A stretch of 64,000 bases of DNA, from the NCBI RefSeq assembly GCF_020532555.1, contig NZ_JAJBBR010000001.1:248001-312000 (forward strand), read 5' to 3'. Shown here one piece after another: positions 44,567 through 53,584 of this stretch (its first letter is position 1; every line of letters starts with the position of its first letter). The position numbers and the translations under genes were made by a program. This DNA comes from Microvirga lenta (GTDB taxonomy: Bacteria > Pseudomonadota > Alphaproteobacteria > Rhizobiales > Beijerinckiaceae). Under the pieces are notes generated by a model. It was given only the letters and a program-made list of their open reading frames with translations. It did no database searches and was not told the origin of the DNA.

Positions 44567-44788
44567 ATGATAGAACTCGATCTTTCAGGCCTGAAATGTC
44601 CGCTCCCGGTTCTGCGAACCCGCAAGGCCCTCCGCGGACTGCAGCCCGGCGAGAAGCTCCTCGTCGTGGCCACGGATCCTCTGTCGTCCATCGATCTGCC
44701 CAACCTTGTCCGAGAGACGGGTGACATTATCGAAGATCAGAGACAGGACGGCCCCAGCTTGGTCTTCCTGATCCGTAAGGAGGCCTGA
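44567..44788 (+). CDS. tusA: TusA-family sulfurtransferase
   Basis: 73 residues. LDLSGLKCPLPVLRTRKAL carries the CPxP motif with the sulfur-carrying C11, and LLVVATDPLSSIDLPNLVRETGDIIE is the SirA/TusA core. It relays sulfur for tRNA thiolation or molybdenum cofactor. GAGG lies 6 bases before ATG 44567. The neighbouring mobA and mrp make a cofactor-related role likely. Confidence 0.92.
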   Translation: MIELDLSGLKCPLPVLRTRKALRGLQPGEKLLVVATDPLSSIDLPNLVRETGDIIEDQRQDGPSLVFLIRKEA

Positions 44789-44797
44789 GAACGCAAA

Positions 44798-44820
44798 AGG
44801 CCCAGCCTGAAGCCGGGCCT
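44798..44820 (-). terminator. Terminator of the csbD gene
   Basis: 9-base stem AGGCCCGGC/GCTGGGCCT with one mismatch and a 5-base loop; the minus strand continues TTTTG. It lies between the convergent tusA and csbD genes and may serve both. Confidence 0.65.
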
Positions 44821-44842
44821 GTCCGCAGATTGATCCGCCGGA

Positions 44843-45022
44843 TCAATCGTTGTTCTGGCGGAAGGAATCCTTGATGCCGCCGATGGTGTTCTGGATCTTG
44901 CCTTCGGCCTTATCCATCTTGCCCTCGGATTCCATCTTGGAATCGCCCGTGGCCTTGCCGAGACCTTCCTTCATCTTGCCCTTGACGTTCTTCATGCTGC
45001 CTTCGACGCGATCGTTATCCAT
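44843..45022 (-). CDS. CsbD-family small stress protein
   Basis: 59 residues, MDNDRVEGSMKNVKGKMKEGLGKATGDSKMESEGKMDKAEGKIQNTIGGIKDSFRQNND, a classical CsbD sequence of amphipathic Lys/Gly repeats. The family is induced by general stress; its molecular function is not known. Three ATG codons in a row (45028, 45025, 45022) follow GAGGAG; 45022 gives the best spacing. An EcfG-like promoter lies 40 bases upstream. Confidence 0.9.
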   Translation of the reverse strand: MDNDRVEGSMKNVKGKMKEGLGKATGDSKMESEGKMDKAEGKIQNTIGGIKDSFRQNND

Positions 45023-45059
45023 CATCATTCTCCTCAAATAGTCGAAGCACCCGAAGGGG

Positions 45060-45084
45060 AACGTTTGAGAAGAGCAAGGGTTTC
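45060..45084 (-). promoter_or_regulatory. EcfG-like promoter of the csbD gene
   Basis: On the minus strand GAAAC (45084-45080), a 16-base spacer and CGTT (45063-45060); the -35 has one mismatch to GGAAC. Leader of about 30 bases to the csbD ATG. The position and the nature of the gene support it. Confidence 0.55.
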
Positions 45085-45197
45085 GGAAAACTATCGGTAG
45101 AGAAAATCCCGCCACTTCGCCCACGAGGCGAGCCGATTACATCCCTTTCCGCCTGGCCGGCACCCAAAAAGCGCAACAGTTACAACAGATAAGGACC

Positions 45198-45218
45198 AGC
45201 GCTGCTTCCGGCAGCGCT
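45198..45218. other. Hairpin in the gap between csbD and the histidine kinase gene
   Basis: 8-base arms AGCGCTGC/GCAGCGCT with loop TTCCG. The gap 45085-45356 otherwise holds only the inverted repeat AACGTTA/TAACGTT (45336-45359) just before the kinase start. Confidence 0.5.
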
Positions 45219-45356
45219 CCGCTCACTACAGACAAGCTGGGGAGGCTGGCACCTCTCGCTCCTCGACCTCAGGCGCGTGCCCTCCCGCACCTGTCGTCTC
45301 GCAGGCTCTACACAAACCGAGGGAGCGACATAAAAACGTTATATCCTTATGTAACG

Positions 45357-46151
45357 TTGAGCCCTGATCCCTTGCCCGAGTCCAAGACGCCCCCCGAGAA
45401 GCACCCGCGACCGAACAAGACGCCCCCCGGCAACGAAGCTCGGCGGGACCCCTCCCGGCATCTCGACCGTATGTCCCTGCTCGCGCACCAGCTCATGACT
45501 CCGCTATCGACAATCTCCACGCTCGCCCAGGGCCTGATGAGGCGGGCCAACCGCCTCAGCACGGAGGACGTTCAGGAGCGGTCGGAAAAGATCTGGCGTG
45601 CAAGCCTGCGCCTCCAAGAATTGATCGAAACGATCATGTCCTATACCCGGATCAATTCGGGGGCCCTGACACCCAGTCTCAACCTGTTCAACCTCGAGAA
45701 CCTCGTGCGGCGGGTCTGTCAGGAGCACCGCAACCAGGAGCTGAGCAGACCCTTTCAAACCGACCTTCAGGACCTTCCCGACGTCTTCGTCGGCGATCCG
45801 GTCCTTCTGGAGCAGGCGCTCGCCATCATTCTGTCGAACGCCATGAAGTACTCGCCGGTGGACTGCCCGATCATCGTCAGGAGCCGCAAGCGCGACGGAA
45901 ACATCATGATTGAGGTCACCGACCAGGGGATGGGCGTTCCGGAAGGGGATCTCCCCTACCTCATGCAGCCCTTTTTCCGGGGGCGGAACGTCAAGCACAT
46001 GCCCGGAACAGGGCTGGGACTGAGTCTCGTTTGGCACATTCTCAAGCTGCACGGGGGAAGCGTGAGGCTCGACAGCAAGGAGGGAGCAGGAACGACCGTT
46101 GCTCTCATCCTCCCCGACGGGTCTCCCGTTGATCTCGGCGCCGACATATGA
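45357..46151 (+). CDS. Soluble sensor-type histidine kinase without sensor or receiver
   Basis: 264 residues. HisKA dimer region with H44 in LLAHQLMTPLSTISTL, then a HATPase_c domain with N-box ILSNAMKYSP, G1 DQGMGVPEGD, F-box and G2 GTGLGLSLVW. No membrane helix and no input domain; the first 40 residues are Pro/Lys-rich and low complexity. The start TTG 45357 lacks a clear ribosome site; ATG 45471 would begin directly at the H-box and lose the dimer helix, so the start is unsure. No response regulator gene is adjacent. It converges on the glycerate kinase gene. Confidence 0.8.
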   Translation: MSPDPLPESKTPPEKHPRPNKTPPGNEARRDPSRHLDRMSLLAHQLMTPLSTISTLAQGLMRRANRLSTEDVQERSEKIWRASLRLQELIETIMSYTRINSGALTPSLNLFNLENLVRRVCQEHRNQELSRPFQTDLQDLPDVFVGDPVLLEQALAIILSNAMKYSPVDCPIIVRSRKRDGNIMIEVTDQGMGVPEGDLPYLMQPFFRGRNVKHMPGTGLGLSLVWHILKLHGGSVRLDSKEGAGTTVALILPDGSPVDLGADI

Positions 46152-46185
46152 AGCAAAGTCGGAAGGACGCTCCGCAACCCTCCTG

Positions 46186-47436
46186 CTAGCGAATGAGGAT
46201 GGCGCGAAAATCGTTCACATTTGTAAGCGTCGGCCCCGTCACCACAAGCCGCTCGAGCCGTTCGAACGCGGTGTAAGCATCATTGCCCGCAAGAAGGGAT
46301 GTCAGATCGATCCCTTTCTCCCGCGCAATCGGGAGGAGGGATGCGTCGAACCACGCTCCGGCATTGTCTTCCGATCCGTCGATCCCATCCGTATCGCATG
46401 CCATCGCTGACACGCTCCTTTCTCCCTTCAGCGCAAGCGCCAGGGCCAGCAGGAACTCGGCGTTGCGCCCGCCCCGCCCCTGGCCGCGGACCGTCACCGT
46501 CGTCTCCCCGCCCGAGAGGAGAACGCAGGGGCGAGCAATCGGCTCGTCGTGCTGCAGGACGGAATGCGCGATGCCCGCCATCACGCGCCCCACCTCCCGC
46601 GCCTCCCCCTCTATGGCATCTCCGAGCACAAGGGGATTGAGCCCGAATTCGCGCGCCTTCGCCGCTGCAGCGTCCAGGGCCATCTTCGGCGTGGCAAGCA
46701 TGTGCACCGGGCCGCCTGCGGCAGGACGATGCACCGCATTGGCCTTGATGGCTGCGGCTATGTGCGGCGGTACATCGATGTCGTATTTGCGCAGGATCGA
46801 AAGAGCCGCTTCGGGATCGACTGTCTCGGGAATGGTCGGCCCCGAACCGATGCTGGACGGATCGTCTCCCGGTACGTCGGAGATCAGGTACGTCACGAGT
46901 TGCGCCCTGCCGGCGCTTGCCGCAAGCCGCCCTCCCTTGATGGCCGAAAGGGACTTGCGCACCAGGTTCATCTCGCCGATGGGGGCGCCCGACTTCAGGA
47001 GCGCCCGGTTCAGCGCCTGCTTGTCGGCAAGCGTCACCCCCTCTGCCGGGAGAGAAAGGAGCGCCGAGGCCCCGCCAGAGACGAGAGCGACCACGAGATC
47101 TTCGGGGCCGGCATTCTCGGCAAGCTGCAGAATGCGTCCTGCAGCATTCAGTCCCGCCTCGTCCGGGACCGGATGAGAGGCCTCGACGACCTCGGTGGAG
47201 GTGGTCGGCACCGCGTGCCCGTATCGCGTGACGACCAATCCCTCGCAGCCTGCTCCCGTGCGAGTCCAGGCCTGCTCGAAGGCCGCAGCCATGCGTGCGG
47301 ACGCCTTTCCTGCCCCGACGACGATGGTTCGCCCCTTCGGCTTCGGCGGCAGCCGACCGTCGAACTTCCCGTCCGGTAGCGCAGCGCTCAATGCCGCCTT
47401 GAACAGCGCATGGAGGATCTCGGATTCGTTCGGCAT
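46186..47436 (-). CDS. Glycerate 2-kinase (GckA/TtuD, MOFRL family)
   Basis: 416 residues. The N-terminal domain has RTIVVGAGKASARMAAAFEQ and LVSGGASALLSLPAEGVTLADKQALNRALLKSGAPIGEMNLVRKSLSAIKGG; the C-terminal MOFRL domain has VLLSGGETTVTVRGQGRGGRNAEFLLALAL, DTDGIDGSEDNAGA and TGPTLTNVNDFRAILI. It phosphorylates D-glycerate at C2 in serine-cycle or tartrate/glyoxylate metabolism. AAGGA precedes ATG 47436; the upstream ATG 47460 has none. It follows the aldose epimerase gene by 34 bases. Confidence 0.9.
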   Translation of the reverse strand: MPNESEILHALFKAALSAALPDGKFDGRLPPKPKGRTIVVGAGKASARMAAAFEQAWTRTGAGCEGLVVTRYGHAVPTTSTEVVEASHPVPDEAGLNAAGRILQLAENAGPEDLVVALVSGGASALLSLPAEGVTLADKQALNRALLKSGAPIGEMNLVRKSLSAIKGGRLAASAGRAQLVTYLISDVPGDDPSSIGSGPTIPETVDPEAALSILRKYDIDVPPHIAAAIKANAVHRPAAGGPVHMLATPKMALDAAAAKAREFGLNPLVLGDAIEGEAREVGRVMAGIAHSVLQHDEPIARPCVLLSGGETTVTVRGQGRGGRNAEFLLALALALKGERSVSAMACDTDGIDGSEDNAGAWFDASLLPIAREKGIDLTSLLAGNDAYTAFERLERLVVTGPTLTNVNDFRAILIR

Positions 47437-47470
47437 GGCGTTCCTTTGCAGGGCTTTCATCGGGAGGAAA

Positions 47471-48514
47471 TCAGGACGTGAAGAACGGCACGCGCATGAC
47501 ATGCCGATAGGTCTCGCCGGGCCTGAGGATGGCATTGGGAAAATGCGGCTCGTTGGGAGAGTTGGGATAGACCTGCGTCTCGAGCGCGAACCCGGCATGC
47601 TTGCCGTAGACGGCCCCGCCCTTCCCGATAGCAGGCGCCTTCTCGAAGTGATTGGCGGTGTAGAACTGGACGCCGGGTCGATCCGTCCAGATCTCCAATC
47701 CTCGCCCAGTACCCGGGTCTACGGCACGCGCTGCACGGCGAAGTCTTCCGCTCTCCCCCCGGAGACAGAAGTTGTGATCGTAACCGGCCTCGGGCAACTG
47801 GGATGTGTCGTCGATGGCCAGGCCGATCGGCCTTTCATTTCTGAAGTCGAACGCCGTACCGGCTACGGGGGCAATCTCGCCGGTCGGGATCTTGCCGGGA
47901 CCCACTGGCGTGTAGTGGTCGGCCTCGATGAGGAGATGCTGATCGCGGATGCTGCCTGAGCTGTGGCCTGCCAGATTCCAATAACCATGGTAGACCAAGT
48001 TGATGATCGTCGGCCGGTCGGTGGTCGCCTCCAGGACGATCTCCAGGGCAGACTCGTCGGTCAGGCGGTAGGTGACGGATGCGGCCACGCGTCCGGGATA
48101 ACCCTCGTCCCCGTCCGGGCTGTCCAAGGTCAGGCGAATTGCATTGCCTTCCGTGTCAGGCTCCGCAGTCCAGATCTGCTTATTGAACCCTCGGAACCCG
48201 CCGTGGATGTGATTGGGAGCTTCGTTGACGGAGAGCGAGTACAGTTCCCCATCAAGCGGGAACCGCCCCAGGGCGATCCTGTTGGCGTAGCGCCCGCAGA
48301 TAGCACCGGCGGAGCCGCGATACTGGAGGTAGGACGGCAGATCATCATAGCCGAGCACAACATCGTCCATGCGGCCGGTACGATCTGGAACGTGCAGTTC
48401 GCTGAGGATTGCCCCGTAGGTGATGACGCGCGCACGCAGAACACCGCTCTCAAGCCGGTAGGCCTCGACAGGCCGCCCCTCGATGGCGCCGAACACCGTC
48501 CTTTCAATCCCCAT
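47471..48514 (-). CDS. Aldose 1-epimerase
   Basis: 347 residues of the GalM fold. Catalytic His is in LVYHGYWNLAGH and catalytic Glu in ALETQVYPNSPNEP; GAICGRYANRIALGRF, NHIHGGFRGFNKQIW and GYDHNFCL are standard. It interconverts the alpha and beta anomers of a hexose. ATG 48514 is preceded by AAGGACAGGG; a longer frame lacks a site. It may be co-transcribed with the glycerate kinase. No signal peptide is seen, so it acts in the cytoplasm. Confidence 0.92.
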   Translation of the reverse strand: MGIERTVFGAIEGRPVEAYRLESGVLRARVITYGAILSELHVPDRTGRMDDVVLGYDDLPSYLQYRGSAGAICGRYANRIALGRFPLDGELYSLSVNEAPNHIHGGFRGFNKQIWTAEPDTEGNAIRLTLDSPDGDEGYPGRVAASVTYRLTDESALEIVLEATTDRPTIINLVYHGYWNLAGHSSGSIRDQHLLIEADHYTPVGPGKIPTGEIAPVAGTAFDFRNERPIGLAIDDTSQLPEAGYDHNFCLRGESGRLRRAARAVDPGTGRGLEIWTDRPGVQFYTANHFEKAPAIGKGGAVYGKHAGFALETQVYPNSPNEPHFPNAILRPGETYRHVMRVPFFTS

Positions 48515-48737
48515 ATCCCTGTCCTTGTACGCTGCCGAAAACCCGAAACGTCTCGTGATCCTGACCATATAAGCACCAGGGCCGGAGAAAATCGACTTGG
48601 TCCCGACAACCCTGCTTGATCTGCCGAAACCCGCCTTCTAGGTTCGCGGCAGATCTCGGAATTCCCGTTCAGGATGCCCTATCGATGCGCAAGTTGCCCT
48701 CCTTCTGCCACGTCTCCGGATCCAAAGGGGCCGAGCG

Positions 48738-49550
48738 TTGAAACCCCTCTCGCAGTTTCCGCTCGAGCAGGCGCGCGCCGTCCGTGTCGTCCTGACGGAT
48801 ATCGACGATACGATCACGACGGAAGGAGTGCTGACGGCCTCCGCCTACGGCGCGCTCGAGGCGCTGCACCGTGCAGGCTTCACGGTCGTGCCCGTGACGG
48901 GACGACCGGCGGGCTGGTGCGATCATATCGCCCGAATGTGGCCGGTGGATGCCGTGGTCGGCGAGAACGGCGCGTTCTATTTCAGATACGACCGTCACCG
49001 GAGGAAGATGCACCAGCACTTCTGGGCTCAGCCGCAGGAACTGAAGCAGAACCGTGTCCGGTTGAGCGAGATTGAACGGGAGGTCCTCACTACGGTTCCC
49101 GGCTCCGCCCTTGCCAGCGACCAAGCCTATCGGGTGGCCGATCTCGCCATCGACTTCTGTGAGGATGTGCCGGCTCTGCCGGAAACGGAAGTGGACAGGA
49201 TCGTCGCCATCTTCGAAAGAGCCGGGGCACAGGCGAAGGTCAGTTCCATTCATGTCAACGGTTGGTTCGGGGCCTATGACAAGCTCAGCATGGCAAAGAC
49301 TCTCTTGGCCGAGGTTTTCGGCATCGGCTGGCACGAGGCACAGGAAAGCGTGGTCTTTGCAGGGGATTCGCCCAACGACGAGCCCATGTTCGCAGCCTTT
49401 CCCCTGAGTGTTGGGGTCGCCAACGTCCACACCTTCGCGCATCGGCTGAAGAACAAGCCGGCCTACATCACGCAAGGACATTCGGGCGACGGCTTTGCCG
49501 AACTCGCAGCCTTCCTGCTGCAGGCCAAGCAACGGAAAGACTCCGCCTGA
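48738..49550 (+). CDS. HAD-IIB family phosphatase
   Basis: 270 residues. HAD motif I VVLTDIDDTITTEGVL (D-x-D), motif II VTGRP, the C2-type cap, and motif IV FAGDSPNDEPMF are present. The IIB subfamily includes mannosyl-3-phosphoglycerate and sucrose phosphatases; VVGENGAFYF and VASSIHVNGW-like segments resemble those, but the substrate is not fixed. The start is TTG 48738 with AAAGGGG upstream. It precedes an EEP-family gene by 53 bases on the same strand. Confidence 0.82.
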   Translation: MKPLSQFPLEQARAVRVVLTDIDDTITTEGVLTASAYGALEALHRAGFTVVPVTGRPAGWCDHIARMWPVDAVVGENGAFYFRYDRHRRKMHQHFWAQPQELKQNRVRLSEIEREVLTTVPGSALASDQAYRVADLAIDFCEDVPALPETEVDRIVAIFERAGAQAKVSSIHVNGWFGAYDKLSMAKTLLAEVFGIGWHEAQESVVFAGDSPNDEPMFAAFPLSVGVANVHTFAHRLKNKPAYITQGHSGDGFAELAAFLLQAKQRKDSA

Positions 49551-49603
49551 ATGCTTGCAGGAGGTGCGAAACAAATCGAATCCGCAATCGCAGGAAGATT
49601 CTG

Positions 49604-50446
49604 ATGAAACTCGTGACCTGGAATATTCAATGGGGCCTGGGCTGCGATGGCAAAGTCGATCTGAGCCGGATCGTCGCTACGGCGCGCTCGCTCTGCGATG
49701 CGGATGTGTTCTGCTTTCAGGAGATCTCGCGTGGCTTCCCATCTCAGGACGGGGGCGAGGACCAGCCCGGGATCTTGGCGGACCTCCTTCCCGGCTACAC
49801 TCCCGTCTTCCGCCCTGCGGTCGAGATGTTCGACAAGAACGGCGTTCCCCAGGTCTTCGGCAATATGATCCTCTCGTGCCTGCCGGTGCTACAGGTCACC
49901 AGTCACATGCTGCCGTGGCCTGCGGACGAGGTCAGGAGCATGCAGCGTCAGGCCCTGGAAGTCACCGTTGCCGCTAAGTCAGGCCCGGTCCGGATCACGA
50001 CATGCCATTTGGAGTTCCACTCCACGGCCCAACGGGCCGTGCAAGTGGAGCGGATGAGGGAGCTGCATGCCGAGAGCACGCGGAGAGATCGGTTGTCGTT
50101 CCGCGACACCTCAAGCGGCCCCTACCGCACGCTTGCGGCGCCCGTCGGGGCGATCATCTGCGGCGACTTCAATCTGGTCCCGGAAGACGATCTCTATGCC
50201 CGCATGCAGATGCCGATCGCAGCGGATATTTCTTCCTTCGTGGATGCCTGGACAGCACGGCATGGGAACGTCCCGCACGCCCCGACGGCCGGCGTGGGCG
50301 ACGCCCAGCAATGGCCTCAAGGACCCCATTGCCGCGACTTCATCTTCGTTTCCGAGGACATCGCCGATCAGATCGCCGATGTCCGCGTCGATGTGGAAAC
50401 GACGGCCTCGGACCATCAGCCTATCGCGATGACGCTGGCGGAGTGA
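49604..50446 (+). CDS. Endonuclease/exonuclease/phosphatase-family hydrolase
   Basis: 280 residues. MKLVTWNIQWGLGCDGKVDLSRI (metal Asn), DADVFCFQEIS (Glu), ICGDFNLVPEDD (Asp-x-Asn) and the C-terminal TASDHQPIAMTL (Asp-His) are the EEP active-site motifs. It cleaves a phosphate ester in a nucleic acid, lipid or sugar; the target is unknown. GGAAG precedes ATG 49604. It is on the same strand as the HAD gene and may be in one unit with it. Confidence 0.85.
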   Translation: MKLVTWNIQWGLGCDGKVDLSRIVATARSLCDADVFCFQEISRGFPSQDGGEDQPGILADLLPGYTPVFRPAVEMFDKNGVPQVFGNMILSCLPVLQVTSHMLPWPADEVRSMQRQALEVTVAAKSGPVRITTCHLEFHSTAQRAVQVERMRELHAESTRRDRLSFRDTSSGPYRTLAAPVGAIICGDFNLVPEDDLYARMQMPIAADISSFVDAWTARHGNVPHAPTAGVGDAQQWPQGPHCRDFIFVSEDIADQIADVRVDVETTASDHQPIAMTLAE

Positions 50447-50476
50447 GTATCGGGACGCCTACACCCAGAATTGAAA

Positions 50477-50504
50477 GGGCCCGGTGGAGCGATCCACCGG
50501 ACCC
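50477..50504. terminator. Hairpin between the EEP hydrolase and gabD genes
   Basis: 12-base arms GGGCCCGGTGGA/TCCACCGGACCC with one mismatch, loop GCGA. The minus strand continues TTTCAATT, so it mainly serves gabD. Confidence 0.75.
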
Positions 50505-50512
50505 TTCATGGC

Positions 50513-52000
50513 TCAAATGCCGCTCAGGCAGATGTATTTGAGCTCGAGGAACCCTTCGATCCCGTATCTAGAGCCCTCACGCCCCAAGCCGGACTGTTTC
50601 ACACCGCCGAAGGGGGCCATCTCATTGGCGATGAGCCCCGTGTTGACGCCGACCATGCCGCTCTCCAACGCCTCTGCGACACGCCAGACCCGCGCCATGT
50701 CCTTGGCATAGAAATACGATGCGAGGCCGAATTCCGTGTCGTTGGCCATGGCGATCACGTCCGCCTCATCCTTGAAGCGGATGATGGGCGCCAAGGGTGC
50801 GAAGGTCTCCTCCTTGGCCACCTTCATGGACTGGGTGATGCCTGTCATCACGGTCGGCTCGAAGAACGTGCTGCCGAGATCGGACCGCTTGCCGCCGGCA
50901 ATGACCTTGCCGCCCTTGGCGAGGGCGTCGGCCACATGCTCCTCCATCTTGGCGACGGCGCGATCGTCGATGAGGGGGCCCATGCTCACGCCGGTCTCCG
51001 TGCCGCGCCCCAGCCGCAACTCCTTCGCCTTGGCGACCAGCTTCTCGGCAAAGGCGTCCGCCACGCCCTCCTGCACATAGATCCGGTTGGCGCAGACGCA
51101 GGTCTGACCCGCATTGCGGAACTTCGAGATCATCGCCCCCTCGACCGCCGCATCGAGATCGGCATCGTCGAAGACGATGAACGGCGCATTTCCGCCGAGT
51201 TCCAGCGACAGGCGCTTGATGCTGTCTCCGGCCTCCTTCATCAGCCAGCGGCCCACATTGGTCGAGCCCGTGAATGTGATCTTGGCGACCTTCGGATTAT
51301 GGCAGAATTCCTTGCCGATCGGCTGAGCGTCGCCCGTCACGACGGAAAAGGCTCCCTTCGGGACCCCCGCCCGCTCCGCCAGGACGGCGAGCGCGAAGGC
51401 CGAGAGCGGTGTCTGTGCAGCCGGCTTGAGGACCATGGTGCAACCGGCTGCCAGAGCGGGACCAGCCTTGCGGGTGATCATGCCGTTAGGAAAGTTCCAG
51501 GGCGTGATCGCAGCGCAGACGCCGACGGGCTGCTTCAGGACGACGATGCGCTGATCGCCACGCGCCTGAGGAATAATGTCGCCGTTGATACGTTTGGCCT
51601 CTTCGGCAAACCACTCGATATAGGCTGCATTGGAAACCACCTCGCCCTTGGCTTCGGCCAGCGGCTTGCCCTGCTCCGTGGTGAGAATGAGGGCCAGATC
51701 GTCCGCATTGGCCATGATGAGATCGTACCAGCGCTTGAGAACCTGGCTGCGCTCCTTGGCCGTGCGGGCGGCCCATTCCTTCTGCACCTCATGGGCCTTA
51801 TCGATGGCACGGCGGGCCGCCTCGGGGCCGAGATCGGGCACCTCGGCGATCAGGGCTCCGTCGAAGGGGTCCGTGACCGGGATGGTCTTGCCGTCCGGCG
51901 CATCGATCCATTCGCCCGCTACATAGGCTTTGCTTACGAGAAGCGAGGGATCCTTCAGATCGAGAACACGACGGTCGACGGGTTTTTGATGAACAGTCAT
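50513..52000 (-). CDS. gabD: NAD(P)-dependent succinate-semialdehyde dehydrogenase-like aldehyde dehydrogenase
   Basis: 495 residues. Cofactor-binding ITPWNFPNGMITRKAGPALAAGCTMVLKPA, catalytic Glu in LSLELGGNAPFIVFDDADLD and catalytic Cys in FRNAGQTCVCANRIYV. Best match by eye is GabD, which oxidises succinate semialdehyde to succinate, but related aldehydes are possible. GGAG precedes ATG 52000; the longer frame adds 17 unlikely residues. It is divergent from the ABC importer operon (52331 on), suggesting it acts on a product of the imported compound. Confidence 0.88.
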   Translation of the reverse strand: MTVHQKPVDRRVLDLKDPSLLVSKAYVAGEWIDAPDGKTIPVTDPFDGALIAEVPDLGPEAARRAIDKAHEVQKEWAARTAKERSQVLKRWYDLIMANADDLALILTTEQGKPLAEAKGEVVSNAAYIEWFAEEAKRINGDIIPQARGDQRIVVLKQPVGVCAAITPWNFPNGMITRKAGPALAAGCTMVLKPAAQTPLSAFALAVLAERAGVPKGAFSVVTGDAQPIGKEFCHNPKVAKITFTGSTNVGRWLMKEAGDSIKRLSLELGGNAPFIVFDDADLDAAVEGAMISKFRNAGQTCVCANRIYVQEGVADAFAEKLVAKAKELRLGRGTETGVSMGPLIDDRAVAKMEEHVADALAKGGKVIAGGKRSDLGSTFFEPTVMTGITQSMKVAKEETFAPLAPIIRFKDEADVIAMANDTEFGLASYFYAKDMARVWRVAEALESGMVGVNTGLIANEMAPFGGVKQSGLGREGSRYGIEGFLELKYICLSGI

Positions 52001-52330
52001 CGGGTGGCTCCACGAAGAGGCCCACAGCAAGGGCGGATGGCGAGATGCCATATAAGCTTTTGAACAAGCCGTGTGAACCGCCGGACAGTACCGAACAGGG
52101 CTGATCTGAATGCAATGGCTGCCCCATGGTCGCAGAATGACCCGGCTCAGGCTCGCCCCGCAGGCTCGGACCGGGTCCGACGTGCGACTTTAGGATGAAC
52201 CTCCGCCTTATTCCTCAGCGGGATAGGTCGCCTATCTTCCTTGACCATCTTCGATCGTGGCTCCACGATACCGCCATAACAAGAAGGCTCGGCACGCATG
52301 AGCCTTCCAAGAGTGAAAGGGAAGGAAGCA

Positions 52331-53542
52331 ATGAAAGTTCTCAAGAAGGTTCTGTTCGCCCTAAGCTGCACCGTACTGGCTTCGTCGGCCTATGCGCAGC
52401 AGCAGGTATCCAACGGCGTCGTCAAGATCGGCATCCTGAACGATCAATCGGGTGTCTATGCCGATTTCGGAGGAAAGTACTCCGTCGAGGCCGCGCGCAT
52501 GGCGGTGCAGGATTTCGGCGGAAAGGTTCTGGGCGCTCCGATCGAGATCGTCAGCGCCGACCATCAGAACAAGCCGGACGTGGCCGCCAGCATCGCGCGG
52601 CAATGGTATGACGCCGAGAACGTCGACGCCATCATGGAGCTGACGACTTCGTCCGTGGCTCTCGCGGTTCAGGGCCTCTCAAAGGACAAGAAAAAAATCA
52701 ACATCGTCACCGGTGCCGCAACCACCGACCTGACCGGTAAGCAATGTTCCCCCTACGGCTTCCACTGGGCCTATGATACGCACGCCCTGGCCGTCGGCAC
52801 CGGCGGAGCGCTGGTGGAAAATGGCGGCAACAAATGGTTCTTCCTGACGGCCGACTACGCCTTCGGCTACTCCCTCGAAAACGAAACCTCGAAGTTCGTG
52901 AAATCCAAGGGCGGCGAGGTTCTCGGGGCCGTGCGGCATCCTTTGAGCGCCAACGACTTCTCGTCGTTCCTGCTCCAGGCGCAGAGTTCCGGCGCCAACG
53001 TGGTTGGCATGGCCAATGCCGGCCTCGATACGTCGAACGCGATCAAGCAGGCCGCTGAATTCGGCCTGACGCAGAGCGGTCAGCGCCTCGCGGCGCTCCT
53101 CTTCACGTTGGCGGAAGTCCATGGACTCGGCCTCCAGGCGGCCCAGGGCCTGACCCTGACCGAAGGATGGTACTGGGATCAGAGCGACGAGAACCGCGCG
53201 TTCGGCAAGAGGTTCATGGAAAAGACCGGCCGCATGCCGAACATGATCCATGTCGGAACCTATTCGGCCGTGCTGCAGTACCTCAAGGCGATTCAGAAGG
53301 CCGGAACGGATGCGACGGAGCCGGTCGCCAAAGCCCTGCACGAGATGCCTGTCGAGGACGTGTTCGCCAAGAACGGCAAGGTTCTTCCCAACGGCCGCAT
53401 GGTCTACGACATGTACCTCTTCCAGGTGAAGAAGCCGGGAGAGAGCAAGAGCGAGTGGGACATGTACACCCAGCTCGCCAAGGTGCCCGGCGACGAGGCC
53501 TTCATCAAGGCGGCTGAGAGCGGCTGTCAGCTGACTCAGTAA
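52331..53542 (+). CDS. Branched-chain-type ABC transporter substrate-binding protein
   Basis: 403 residues. Signal peptide MKVLKKVLFALSCTVLASSAYA (1-22), then a Peripla_BP_6 domain: VVKIGILNDQSGVYADFGGKYSVEAARMAVQDFGG, VDAIMELTTSSVALAVQGL, KWFFLTADYAFGYSLENET. It is the LivK-type family that binds amino acids, amides or aromatic acids in the periplasm. GGAAGGAAG precedes ATG 52331. A strong hairpin follows before the ATPase gene. Confidence 0.9.
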   Translation: MKVLKKVLFALSCTVLASSAYAQQQVSNGVVKIGILNDQSGVYADFGGKYSVEAARMAVQDFGGKVLGAPIEIVSADHQNKPDVAASIARQWYDAENVDAIMELTTSSVALAVQGLSKDKKKINIVTGAATTDLTGKQCSPYGFHWAYDTHALAVGTGGALVENGGNKWFFLTADYAFGYSLENETSKFVKSKGGEVLGAVRHPLSANDFSSFLLQAQSSGANVVGMANAGLDTSNAIKQAAEFGLTQSGQRLAALLFTLAEVHGLGLQAAQGLTLTEGWYWDQSDENRAFGKRFMEKTGRMPNMIHVGTYSAVLQYLKAIQKAGTDATEPVAKALHEMPVEDVFAKNGKVLPNGRMVYDMYLFQVKKPGESKSEWDMYTQLAKVPGDEAFIKAAESGCQLTQ

Positions 53543-53551
53543 GGCTTGCGA

Positions 53552-53584
53552 GACGGCGGGGACGGCATGTCCGTCCCCGCCGTC
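53552..53584 (+). terminator. 13-bp hairpin after the binding-protein gene
   Basis: Perfect 13-base arms GACGGCGGGGACG/CGTCCCCGCCGTC with a 7-base loop, followed by only CGTTT. It may act as partial terminator or 3' stabiliser and raise the ratio of binding protein to transporter. Confidence 0.7.
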
